Shown one piece after another: positions 41,457-49,261 of a stretch of 64,000 nucleotides of DNA (the stretch's first letter is position 1; every line of letters begins with the position of its first letter). The notes under the pieces were generated by a model, which saw only the letters and a list, made by a program, of their open reading frames with translations, was not told where the DNA came from and ran no database searches. This stretch comes from Streptomyces sp. WAC05374 (GTDB taxonomy: Bacteria; Actinomycetota; Actinomycetes; Streptomycetales; Streptomycetaceae). The translations under genes were made by a program, and so were the position numbers. The DNA is taken from positions 310,001 to 374,000 of the forward strand of contig NZ_SMNQ01000003.1 of NCBI RefSeq assembly GCF_004353505.1. Direction: 5' to 3'.

Positions 41457-42839
41457 TCAGGCGGCCTGGAGCTCGAGGCGCGCGCCGAATTCCCGGACGG
41501 CCGGCTCGTCCGCGTACGGCTCCAGGCGCTGCCGCAGGTCGTCCAGGTACTCCGCACCCCTCGACGAGCGCAGCGTGCCGAGCAGTTCCGCCGCCCGCGC
41601 GCCGGTGTGGCAGGCCTCCTCCACCTCGCGCTGCTGGACCTGCGCCGTGGCCAGCAGGACGAGGCCGATCGCCCGGCGCCGCGCCCGGGTCTCGGGGTGG
41701 CCGTCCAGCGACTCGGCGGCCGCCCGCGCCGCCTCGTCGGGCCGCCCCAGATCCCGGTAGCAGTGGGCCAGTTCGTCGGCCAGGTACGCCTGGTCGAAGT
41801 GGGCGATCCACGCCGGGTCGTCGCCCGACCCGGGGTCCGCCCGGTCCATCGCGGCCACCGCCCGGGCCGCCACCTCCTGGCACACGTGCGCGTCACCCAG
41901 CAGGGCGTGCCCCCGCGCCTCGGCCGCCAGGAACATCGCCTCCGCCCTCGGCGGCACGTGGCCCCGCGCCCCTTCCTGCGCGGCCCGCGCCAACTGGGCG
42001 ATCTCGCGCGGGTTTCCGAGCTGCGCCGCCAAGTGGCTCATGGACGCGGCCAGGACGTACCCGCCGTACCCGCGGTCCCCGGCCGCCTGGGCCAGCCGCA
42101 GGGCCTGGATGTAGTACCGCTGCGCCAGCCCCGGCTGCCCCGTGTCCACCGCCATGTACCCGGCCAGCTCCGTCAGGCGCGCGACGGCGGCGAAGAGTTG
42201 ACGGCCCACGGTGTCCCGGTACGACCCCGACAGCAGCCCGGAGACGACGCTGTTCAGGTAGTGCACCACCACGGGCCGCACATGGCCGCTGCCGAACCGG
42301 TGGTCCAGGTCGACCAGCGCGGCCGTCATCGCCCGTACCGCCTCGACGTCCGCCATCCCCACCCGGGCCCCGGCCTGCCGCGCCACCTGCGGGTCGGCGG
42401 CCGTGATCAGCCAGTCCCGGCTGGGCTCGACGAGCGCGGACGCGGCCACCGTCGAACCGGACAGGAAGTCCCGCCGCCCCACGTCGCTGCGCCACAGCTC
42501 GCAGACCTGCTCGATGGCCCCGAGCACGGTCGGGGAGAACTGGAGCCCCACCCCGGAGGCCAGGTTCTTGCCGTTGGCCATGCCGATCTCGTCGATGGTG
42601 ACCGTGCGCCCCAGCTTGCGGCCGAGTGCCTCGGCGATGATCCCCGGGGCCCGCCCGCGCGGCTGCTGGCCGCGCAGCCAGCGGGCCACGGAGGTCTTGT
42701 CGTAGCGGAGATCGAGCCCGCGCTCCTGCCCGACCATGTTGACGCGGCGGGCGAGCCCGGCGTTGGAGCACCCTGCTTCCTGGATGAGAGCCTGCAACCG
42801 TTCGTTCGGCTGACGGGCGACGAGCGGCCTCGCTGCCAT
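41457..42839 (-). CDS. NsdA-like XRE/TPR regulator
   Basis: This 460-residue protein has an N-terminal helix-turn-helix (about residues 10-75; ALIQEAGCSNAGLARRVN, later SVARWLRGQQPRG) and a C-terminal array of TPR-like helices from about residue 150. The architecture and sequence resemble Streptomyces NsdA and its paralogs, negative regulators of sporulation and antibiotic production. GGGGGTAGTC precedes the ATG. A 21-bp inverted repeat lies 21 bp upstream of the start codon and may be an autoregulatory site. It is probably a paralog rather than NsdA itself (SCO5582), from the location. Confidence 0.88.
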   Translation of the reverse strand: MAARPLVARQPNERLQALIQEAGCSNAGLARRVNMVGQERGLDLRYDKTSVARWLRGQQPRGRAPGIIAEALGRKLGRTVTIDEIGMANGKNLASGVGLQFSPTVLGAIEQVCELWRSDVGRRDFLSGSTVAASALVEPSRDWLITAADPQVARQAGARVGMADVEAVRAMTAALVDLDHRFGSGHVRPVVVHYLNSVVSGLLSGSYRDTVGRQLFAAVARLTELAGYMAVDTGQPGLAQRYYIQALRLAQAAGDRGYGGYVLAASMSHLAAQLGNPREIAQLARAAQEGARGHVPPRAEAMFLAAEARGHALLGDAHVCQEVAARAVAAMDRADPGSGDDPAWIAHFDQAYLADELAHCYRDLGRPDEAARAAAESLDGHPETRARRRAIGLVLLATAQVQQREVEEACHTGARAAELLGTLRSSRGAEYLDDLRQRLEPYADEPAVREFGARLELQAA

Positions 42840-42859
42840 GACTACCCCCTGTTGCCGCG

Positions 42860-42880
42860 GTGATCAGTCCCGCTGATCAC
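42860..42880. promoter_or_regulatory. Inverted repeat upstream of NsdA-like gene
   Basis: GTGATCAG and CTGATCAC are perfect 8-bp arms around TCCCG, 21-41 bp before the start codon at 42839. A further TGAT half-site follows at 42889-42892. The position suits repression by the NsdA-like protein or another HTH regulator. Confidence 0.6.
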
Positions 42881-43194
42881 TGCCCGGCTGATATACGGAG
42901 AATGCAGAAGTTGACCTGCGAATACTGACGAAACCGAGGAAGAGCGCAGAAGGGCACGGACAGTTACGGAAGAGCGGGAAGAGCGTGTCGTGCATCAAGG
43001 GCCGATGAAGGCTGATACGTCATGCGATATCGGTAGACCGGTCACCTCCCCGACAGTGGCTACCCGGCCACCGCTCCCGGTCCCCATGCGCGCCCCCGTC
43101 CGTGCATCCATGCGCCCCGGATGCCGAATCGATGCGCCTCGGCCTCCCTTCCCGCGCCCCGTAACCCCCGGTGGGGCCGGTAGTTGAGCTGACC
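42881..43194. other. Intergenic region with divergent promoters
   Basis: About 310 bp between the divergent NsdA-like and primase-like genes. It is purine-rich and relatively AT-rich near 42900-43050 (for example GATATACGG, GAATACTGACG, ATGCGATATCGG), which fits promoter sequence. I see no supported small gene or RNA. Confidence 0.5.
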
Positions 43195-43890
43195 GTGGAA
43201 GAGACCATCGGAGTCACGGAAGCCGCACCGATCCCCAAGCAGCGAGGCGAGCAGTTGCTGGACAGCGCCGTGCGGTACGCGGAAGAGCGGCACTGGGACG
43301 TGTTCCCCGGCACCTGGCTGGAGGCGGTCGACGGCATGGAGCGGTGCTCGTGCGGCGACACCGCCTGCCCCGCGGCGGGTGCGCACCCCGCCCGGCCGGA
43401 CTGGGCGACCCAGGCGACGGGCAGCGCGGTGGTGGCGCGCCGGCTGTGGGGGAAGCAGCCGAAGGCGTCGATCCTGCTGCCGACGGGCCGCACCTTCGAC
43501 GCGCTGGACGTGCCCGAGGCGGCGGGCTTCCTGGCGCTGGCGCGGATGGAGCGGATGGACCTGACCCTCGGCCCGGTCACCTGCACCCCCGACCGCCGGA
43601 TGATGTTCTTCGTCCTGCCCGGCGCCGCCGCCAAGGTGCCGGACCTGGTGCGCAAGCTGGGCTGGTCGCCGACCGGCATCGACCTGGTGGCTCGCGGCGA
43701 GGGCCACTACGTCGCGGCGCCCCCGACCCGGGTGGGCGGGCACGGGGCGGTGCAGTGGGCGCGCCGCCCCACGCCGGCGAACCGGTGGCTGCCGGACGTC
43801 GAGGAACTGATCTGCCCGCTGGCGTACGCGTGCGCCCGCGAGGCGGCGACGGCCAGGGAGGCCGCCGCTGCCCGCGCCCGGCAGGGCTGA
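43195..43890 (+). CDS. Bifunctional primase/polymerase-domain protein (prim-pol-like)
   Basis: This 231-residue protein carries the N-terminal half of the bifunctional DNA primase/polymerase family: RYAEERHWDVFPGTWLE near residue 30, CSCGDTACPAAGAHPARPDW near residue 53 and APPTRVGGHGAVQWARRP near residue 180. The usual DxD catalytic acid pair is not clear and no helicase domain follows, so it may be catalytically inactive. Such short forms are conserved in Streptomyces. GTG 43195 is chosen by resemblance to homologs I recall; GTG 43171 would add 8 residues. Confidence 0.8.
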   Translation: MEETIGVTEAAPIPKQRGEQLLDSAVRYAEERHWDVFPGTWLEAVDGMERCSCGDTACPAAGAHPARPDWATQATGSAVVARRLWGKQPKASILLPTGRTFDALDVPEAAGFLALARMERMDLTLGPVTCTPDRRMMFFVLPGAAAKVPDLVRKLGWSPTGIDLVARGEGHYVAAPPTRVGGHGAVQWARRPTPANRWLPDVEELICPLAYACAREAATAREAAAARARQG

Positions 43891-43982
43891 CCGGCCCGGG
43901 CTGCCGGTCGGCGCCCCTGCGGGCGTCCCGGCCCGTCCGTAGGGTGGTTCCCGTATCGACGGGGACGCGGAGGGCAGTGACC

Positions 43983-44801
43983 ATGCCGGACGGGACGGTT
44001 GAGGACGTGGCGGGTGGAGTGCCGGGGACGGCGCCGCCCGCCGTTCGTGTCGAGGGGCTGTGGAAGCGGTTCGGCGAGCAGGTCGCCGTCGCCGGGATCG
44101 ACCTGGCGCTGCCCGCGGGCCGGTTCATCGGCCTCGTGGGTCCCAACGGGGCGGGCAAGACGACGACGCTTTCGATGGTGACCGGGCTGCTGCGGCCCGA
44201 CCGGGGGCGGGTCGAGGTCGTGGGCCACGACGTGTGGCGCGACCCGGCCGGGGTGAAGGCTCGGATCGGGGTCCTGCCGGAGGGGCTGCGGCTGTTCGAG
44301 CGGCTGTCGGGGCGGGAGCTCCTCGCGTACACCGGGCGGCTGCGGGGGCTGCCCGGCACCGAGGTCGACAAGCGGGCCACCCAGCTCCTGGAGGTGCTCG
44401 ACCTGGCGGGTGCCCAGCACAAGCTGGTCGTCGACTACTCGACGGGCATGCGCAAGAAGATCGGGCTGGCCGCCGCCCTGCTCCACAACCCCGAAGTGCT
44501 GTTCCTGGACGAGCCGTTCGAGGGCGTGGACCCGGTGTCGGCCCAGACGATCCGGGGCGTTCTGGAGCGGTACACCGGCTCGGGCGCCACAGTGGTCTTC
44601 TCCAGCCATGTGATGGAGCTGGTGGAGTCGCTGTGCGACTGGGTCGCGGTGATGGCGGCGGGGCGCATCCGGGCGCACGGCACGCTGGCGGAGGTGCGCG
44701 GCGGTGCGCCGTCGTTGCAGGCGGCGTTCCTGGAACTGGTGGGCGCGCGGGGGCGGGACGACGCGGGCGAGTCGCTGGACTGGCTGGGCGGTGCGCGGTG
44801 A
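43983..44801 (+). CDS. ABC transporter ATP-binding protein
   Basis: This 272-residue ATPase has Walker A GPNGAGKTT near residue 56, a degenerate signature YSTGMRKKIGLAAALL near residue 150 in place of LSGGQ, Walker B EVLFLDEPF near residue 174 and the H-loop FSSHVMEL. That signature is typical of ABC-2 exporters such as DrrA/NatA types. ATG 43983 lies 8 bases after GGAGGG. It overlaps the permease gene (GTGA). Substrate unknown; antibiotics, lipids or ions are exported by relatives. Confidence 0.9.
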   Translation: MPDGTVEDVAGGVPGTAPPAVRVEGLWKRFGEQVAVAGIDLALPAGRFIGLVGPNGAGKTTTLSMVTGLLRPDRGRVEVVGHDVWRDPAGVKARIGVLPEGLRLFERLSGRELLAYTGRLRGLPGTEVDKRATQLLEVLDLAGAQHKLVVDYSTGMRKKIGLAAALLHNPEVLFLDEPFEGVDPVSAQTIRGVLERYTGSGATVVFSSHVMELVESLCDWVAVMAAGRIRAHGTLAEVRGGAPSLQAAFLELVGARGRDDAGESLDWLGGAR

Positions 44802-46390
44802 CGCTCACGGGGGTGTTCGTACGGCTCAAGCTGTCCCTGGTGCGCAATGGGCTGCGCCAGTCGGCGGGGCGTACGGCGGCGTACGTCACTTCCGCCGTGC
44901 TGGCGCTGCTGTTCGCGGCGGGGCAGTTGCTGGGGCTGGTGCTGCTGCGGGGCAGTGAGCACGCGGGCACGGTGGTGATGTTGCTGACGGGGCTGCTGGC
45001 GCTGGGGTGGGCGGTGATGCCGCTGTTCTTCCCGAGCGGTGACGAGACGCTCGATCCGACGCGGCTGGTGATGCTGCCGCTGCGGCCGGGGCCCCTGGTG
45101 CGGGCGTTGCTGGTCTCGTCGCTGGTGGGCATCGGGCCGTTGTTCACGCTGTGCCTGGCGGTCGGGTCGGCGGTGGCGCTGGCGCGCGGGGCGTTCGCGG
45201 TGGCGGTGGCGGTGGTCGCCGTGCCGCTGGTGCTGCTGGTGTGCGTGGCGCTGGCGCGGGCGGTCGCGGCGGCGAACGTCCGGCTGCTGACGTCCCGCCG
45301 GGGCAGGGACCTGGCGGTGCTGAGCGGTCTGGTGATCGCGGTGGGCATCCAGTTCGTCAACTTCGGCGCCCAGCGGCTCGGTCGGGCGGGCGGGCTGTCG
45401 GCGCTGGACCCGGCGGCGGAGGTGGTGCGGTGGGTGCCGCCCGCGTCGGCGCTGGCCGCCGTGGAGTCGGCGGGTGAGGGGGCGTACGGTCGGGCGGTGG
45501 CGGGGCTGGCGCTGTCGGGGGCCGCGCTGGCGGCGCTGCTGTACGCGTGGCGGCGCAGCCTGGGGCGGCTGATGACCGCTCCGGACGGTTCGACCCTGGC
45601 GGCGGCGTCGCGGCCCTCGCGCCGCGTGTCGGCGTCCTCCGCCGGTCTCGTCGGCCGGCTGTGGCCCGAGGGCCGTGCGGGCACGGTGATGGGCCGGAGT
45701 CTGCGGTACGTGGCGCGGGACCCGAAGACGAAGGCGGCGTGGGTGACGTCCCTGGCGATCGGTCTGATCGTGCCGCTGTTCAACGCCGTGCAGGGCACGG
45801 GGTCGGTGTACCTCGCGAGCTTCGCGGCCGGGATGCTCGGTGTGCAGATGTACAACCAGTTCGGCCAGGACACCTCGGCCTTCTGGATGGTCGCGATGAC
45901 GATCTCCTCGGCCCGGGACGCCTACGAGGAGCTGCGGGCGCGGGCGCTGGCGCTGCTGCTGATCACCCTTCCGTACGTGACCGCGGTGACCGCCCTGACG
46001 GCGGGGGTGCTGGGTGACTGGGAGACGTTCCCGGCGGCGCTGGGCCTGGCGTTCGGGGTGCTGGGCGCGATGCTGGGGACGGGCGCGGTGGCGTCGGCCC
46101 GCTTCCCGTACTCGATCCCGCAGGACGGCGCGTTCAAGAACGCGGCGCCGGGTCAGGCGGGGCTGGCGTGGATCTCCATCCTGGGCGGCATGGTGACGGC
46201 GGCTCTGCTGTGCGCCCCGCTGATCGCCCTGACGGTCCGGCTGGACGGGTCCGGCACGGCCGCGGGGCTGTTCCTGCTCACCCTGGGCTCGGGGTGGGGC
46301 GCGCTGCTGGCCTGGGCGGGCCTGCGGCCGGCCGCCGCGCGCACGGCGGACCGGCTGCCGGAGATCCTGACGGCGGTCAGCAAGGGCTGA
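44798..46390 (+). CDS. ABC transporter permease, large multi-span
   Basis: The 530-residue protein has about twelve hydrophobic segments, twice the size of a simple ABC-2 permease. Two halves are separated by a hydrophilic stretch near residue 265 (DGSTLAAASRPSRRVS). It resembles the actinobacterial transporter-membrane proteins paired with a single NatA-like ATPase. GTG 44798 overlaps the ATPase stop. The 3' end overlaps the convergent hydrolase gene by 14 bp. Confidence 0.88.
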   Translation: MTLTGVFVRLKLSLVRNGLRQSAGRTAAYVTSAVLALLFAAGQLLGLVLLRGSEHAGTVVMLLTGLLALGWAVMPLFFPSGDETLDPTRLVMLPLRPGPLVRALLVSSLVGIGPLFTLCLAVGSAVALARGAFAVAVAVVAVPLVLLVCVALARAVAAANVRLLTSRRGRDLAVLSGLVIAVGIQFVNFGAQRLGRAGGLSALDPAAEVVRWVPPASALAAVESAGEGAYGRAVAGLALSGAALAALLYAWRRSLGRLMTAPDGSTLAAASRPSRRVSASSAGLVGRLWPEGRAGTVMGRSLRYVARDPKTKAAWVTSLAIGLIVPLFNAVQGTGSVYLASFAAGMLGVQMYNQFGQDTSAFWMVAMTISSARDAYEELRARALALLLITLPYVTAVTALTAGVLGDWETFPAALGLAFGVLGAMLGTGAVASARFPYSIPQDGAFKNAAPGQAGLAWISILGGMVTAALLCAPLIALTVRLDGSGTAAGLFLLTLGSGWGALLAWAGLRPAAARTADRLPEILTAVSKG

Positions 46391-47240
46391 CGTCCTCCAG
46401 GAAGGGTGTGACGGCCGCGCGCCAGGCGTCCGGCTGGTCGTGGTGGACGAGGTGGCCGGCGTCGGGCACCTCGGCGTACCGGCCGTGCGGGAGGACGCGG
46501 ACCATCTCCTGGGCCTCCGCCCGGCCCAGCTCGCCGTCGAGGCCGCGGACGACGAGCGTGGGGCAGCGGACCTGCGCCAGGGAGTCCCAGTGGGCGTCGT
46601 AGACCCACGTCTCGCGGGAGGTGAGCATCTGGCGCCGGGAGAAGACGGGGCGCCAGCCGTCGGGGCCCTCGGACATAACCTCGGCGAAGAACTCACCGCG
46701 CGCGGGGCTGGGCCGCTCCACCCGGGGGTCGTCCTCGCCGAACCACTTGCGGACGTCGGCGAGCGTGGCGAAGGGCAGCGGCCAGGAGCGGAACCATTCT
46801 TCCCACTCGCGCTGGGACGCGGCGCCCAGTGCGGAGGCCCGCATGTCGCAGATGACGAGCGCCCGCACCAGGTCGGGGCGCTCGGCGGCGAGCTGCCAGG
46901 CGGTCAGCGCGCCCATGGAGTGGCCGATGAGGATCGCGGGGCCGATGCCGAGCTGCTCGACCGCGGCGGCGGCGTCGGCCACGTACGCCTCGCGGGTGAA
47001 GGGGCCCTCGGCGGGCTTGTCGCTGCGCCCGTGCCCGCGCTGGTCGAGCGCGACCGCCCGGTGCCGCTCGGCGAGCCAGCGGGCGGTGGGGGCCCAGTGC
47101 GCGGCGCGGCCCATCAGCCCGTGCAGGAGGAGCACCCCGGGCACCTCGTCACCGGTCGCCCGGCCCTTGGGCGGCTCGGCGAACTCCCAGGCGGCGAGGC
47201 GTAAGCCATCGGCTCCGGTCAGGTCGATGCGTCGCACCAT
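46377..47240 (-). CDS. Alpha/beta hydrolase (TTA-containing, possible bldA target)
   Basis: This 287-residue hydrolase has the oxyanion motif LLHGLMG near residue 40, RGHGRSDKP near residue 69, nucleophile elbow GHSMGALTAW near residue 105, an acid near residue 232 and the histidine in GHLVHHDQP near residue 262. The catalytic triad is therefore complete. The substrate is unknown (ester, lactone or haloacid). ATG 47240 is chosen. Codon 13 is TTA (47202-47204), the leucine codon read only by the bldA tRNA in Streptomyces, so expression is probably tied to development. Confidence 0.88.
   Translation of the reverse strand: MVRRIDLTGADGLRLAAWEFAEPPKGRATGDEVPGVLLLHGLMGRAAHWAPTARWLAERHRAVALDQRGHGRSDKPAEGPFTREAYVADAAAAVEQLGIGPAILIGHSMGALTAWQLAAERPDLVRALVICDMRASALGAASQREWEEWFRSWPLPFATLADVRKWFGEDDPRVERPSPARGEFFAEVMSEGPDGWRPVFSRRQMLTSRETWVYDAHWDSLAQVRCPTLVVRGLDGELGRAEAQEMVRVLPHGRYAEVPDAGHLVHHDQPDAWRAAVTPFLEDVSPC
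47202..47204 (-). other. TTA leucine codon (bldA-dependent translation)
   Basis: The minus-strand codons GAT GGC TTA CGC CTC encode Asp-Gly-Leu-Arg-Leu at codons 11-15 of the alpha/beta hydrolase. This is the only in-frame TTA I found in any confident gene in the window. Confidence 0.85.
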
Positions 47241-47630
47241 GTGTCCTGACACCCCCTTCTGTCACGTGCGCAGCCAGACTATCGAACTTGCATTCGAAAA
47301 CGGGGCTCTCGCTCGCAACACCGCTCGTTCGAGTGACCCGACTCAAGGATTGACGGCCGCCGCCGAGGGGAGATCTTCATCGGGAGGCGGGCCGCTCGGG
47401 GAAAACGGTCCGAGGGGGACGACCCTGAGAGCTCGGGGCTCCGGGTCGACACAGGGGAGGTGAGGCCCCGGCGCCGATGGGCGCCGGGGCTCTCCATGTA
47501 TGACGGCCGCGTCAAGCCGGCTCCCTCCCCGCGCGCTCAGGTCATATGCCCCGAGCCCAAGACTGGCACGCGCCGCGCGCGGGCGCTGCCGTTCCGGCCA
47601 CTTCCCGCGCGGCCCCGGAGGGGCGGCCCC
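47241..47630. other. Intergenic region between hydrolase and dmdR-type gene
   Basis: About 390 bp. It holds the hydrolase promoter (with a short GTGTC-CT-GACAC inverted repeat at 47241-47252 next to the start codon), a relatively AT-rich patch at 47270-47345 and a hairpin at 47465-47490. No protein-coding gene is supported on the plus strand before 47500. Confidence 0.5.
47465..47490. terminator. GC-rich hairpin, probable terminator
   Basis: GCCCCGGCGCC pairs with GGCGCCGGGGC around the loop GATG, an 11-bp perfect stem downstream of the DmdR-type gene on the minus strand. It may instead serve transcripts reading in the other direction. Confidence 0.6.
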
Positions 47631-48323
47631 TCAGCGCTTGGCGACGAACACGTGCGCGGCGACGTCCGCGCCCAGCTCCGCGGCCTCGCCGCTGCTGCCG
47701 ACCAGCACGCCGCCCGCCGAGTCGGTCACGCTGACCACCGAGCCGGGCTGCACACCGGCGCGGCGCAGCGTGTACATGAGCTGGGCGTCCGTCTGGATCG
47801 GCTCGCCGATCCGGCGCACCACCACGGTCTTGCCCTCGGTGCCCGGGTCCAGCTCGGCCAGCGACACCATGCCCTCGTCGAGGAACGCCTCGGTCTCCGC
47901 CTTCTCGCCCAGCTCCTCCAGGCCCGGGATCGGGTTGCCGTACGGAGACTCGGTCGGGTGGCGCAGCAGCTCCAGCACGCGGCGCTCCACCGCCTCGCTC
48001 ATCACGTGCTCCCAGCGGCACGCCTCGGCGTGGACCTGCTCCCACTCCAGGCCGATCACGTCGACCAGCAGGCACTCGGCGAGCCGGTGCTTGCGCATCA
48101 CGCGGGTGGCCAGGCGGCGGCCCTCGTCGGTCAGCTCCAGGTGCCGGTCGCCCGCGACGGTCACCAGACCGTCCCGCTCCATCCGCGCGACCGTCTGGCT
48201 GACGGTCGGCCCGCTCTGGTCCAGCCGCTCGGCGATGCGGGCGCGCATGGGCACCACACCTTCCTCTTCGAGCTCGAGGATGGTGCGGAGATACATCTCC
48301 GTGGTGTCGATCAGTCCGGACAT
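47631..48323 (-). CDS. dmdR1: Iron-dependent repressor, DtxR family (DmdR1-type)
   Basis: This 230-residue metalloregulator has a winged helix-turn-helix (about residues 1-65; RIAERLDQSGPTVSQTVARM), a dimerisation and metal-binding domain with ACRWEHVMSEAVE near residue 101 (the Cys-x2-Glu-His metal-site pattern), and an SH3-like C-terminal domain (about 150-228). With Fe2+ it represses siderophore genes. The sequence agrees with DmdR1 of S. coelicolor, in memory SCO4394, which also sits next to a SIS gene. In that species an antisense gene, adm, overlaps it; long plus-strand frames are open across this gene too. Confidence 0.92.
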   Translation of the reverse strand: MSGLIDTTEMYLRTILELEEEGVVPMRARIAERLDQSGPTVSQTVARMERDGLVTVAGDRHLELTDEGRRLATRVMRKHRLAECLLVDVIGLEWEQVHAEACRWEHVMSEAVERRVLELLRHPTESPYGNPIPGLEELGEKAETEAFLDEGMVSLAELDPGTEGKTVVVRRIGEPIQTDAQLMYTLRRAGVQPGSVVSVTDSAGGVLVGSSGEAAELGADVAAHVFVAKR

Positions 48324-48474
48324 ACGTGCCCCTCGAAAGATTCGTGCGCTGGCCCTGACTCAATTCTTGCGCATCACGCCGACAACCGTGCCGCCCCGGG
48401 GACAAGCCCGGTATTGACAGAGCAATGGTCCAGACCGCAACGTGATCCGCGACACGGAGAGAAGGGGCCCGACG

Positions 48475-49242
48475 ATGCCTGACGCCATCGGCGAGAGCAA
48501 GCTGGCCGGTCGATTCTTCGACGCCGCGATCGGCCTGCTCCAGCGGGTGCGGGACGAGGAGGCGGAGAACATCGCCGCCGCGGGCGCGGCCGTGGCCACC
48601 GCGGTCGCCGGAGGCGGGCGGCTGTTCGCCTTCGGCGCGGGCCACTCCTCGCTCGCCGCCCAGGACGTGGTCTACCGGGCGGGCGGCCTGGCGCTGGTGA
48701 ACCTGCTCGCCGTACCGGGCGCCGTCGGCGTCGACGTCATGCCCGCGACGCTCGGCTCCGCCCTGGAGCGGGTGGACGGCCTGGCCGGCGCGGTCCTCGA
48801 CTCCTCGCCCGCCCGGGCCGGGGACCTCCTGTTCATCGTCTCGCTCTCCGGCCGCAACGCGCTGCCCGTCGAGATGGCCATGAACGCCCGCGCCCTCGGC
48901 CTGAAGGTGATCGGGGTGACCTCGGTGGCCTACGCGACGGAGACGAAGTCCCGCCACGTGTCGGGCACCTTCCTCAAGGACCACTGCGACATCGTGCTGG
49001 ACTCCAAGATCGCCGTGGGGGACGCGGAGCTCACCCACGAGGGGGTCGACGCCCCGTTCGCGCCGGCGTCCACGGTCGTCACCAGCGCCCTGATGCAGGC
49101 CGTGATGGCGGCCGCGACCGAGGCCATGGTGGCGCGCGGCGTCGAACCGCCCCTGCTGCGCTCCGGCAACGTCGACGGCGGCCACGAGTGGAACGGCCGT
49201 GTGATGAGCGAGTACGCGGACCGGATCTTCTTCCGCCACTGA
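48475..49242 (+). CDS. SIS-domain sugar-phosphate-binding protein
   Basis: This 255-residue protein has the sugar-isomerase fold: AFGAGHSSLAAQDVVYRAGG near residue 51 and LLFIVSLSGRNALPVEMAM near residue 120. SIS proteins bind phosphosugars as isomerases, etherases or regulators. The S. coelicolor counterpart (SCO4393, from memory) was linked to N-acetylglucosamine-6-phosphate toxicity and named NagS. ATG 48475 follows GAGAAGGGG. It is divergent from the DmdR-type gene, 151 bp apart. Confidence 0.88.
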   Translation: MPDAIGESKLAGRFFDAAIGLLQRVRDEEAENIAAAGAAVATAVAGGGRLFAFGAGHSSLAAQDVVYRAGGLALVNLLAVPGAVGVDVMPATLGSALERVDGLAGAVLDSSPARAGDLLFIVSLSGRNALPVEMAMNARALGLKVIGVTSVAYATETKSRHVSGTFLKDHCDIVLDSKIAVGDAELTHEGVDAPFAPASTVVTSALMQAVMAAATEAMVARGVEPPLLRSGNVDGGHEWNGRVMSEYADRIFFRH

Positions 49243-49261
49243 GGACCGTACGGACGGGCCG

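Noticed and set aside
47241..47252. GTGTC-CT-GACAC as an operator for the hydrolase
   Set aside because: The arms are only 5 bp, the site overlaps the ribosome-binding region, and no second copy was seen. It is mentioned but not called.
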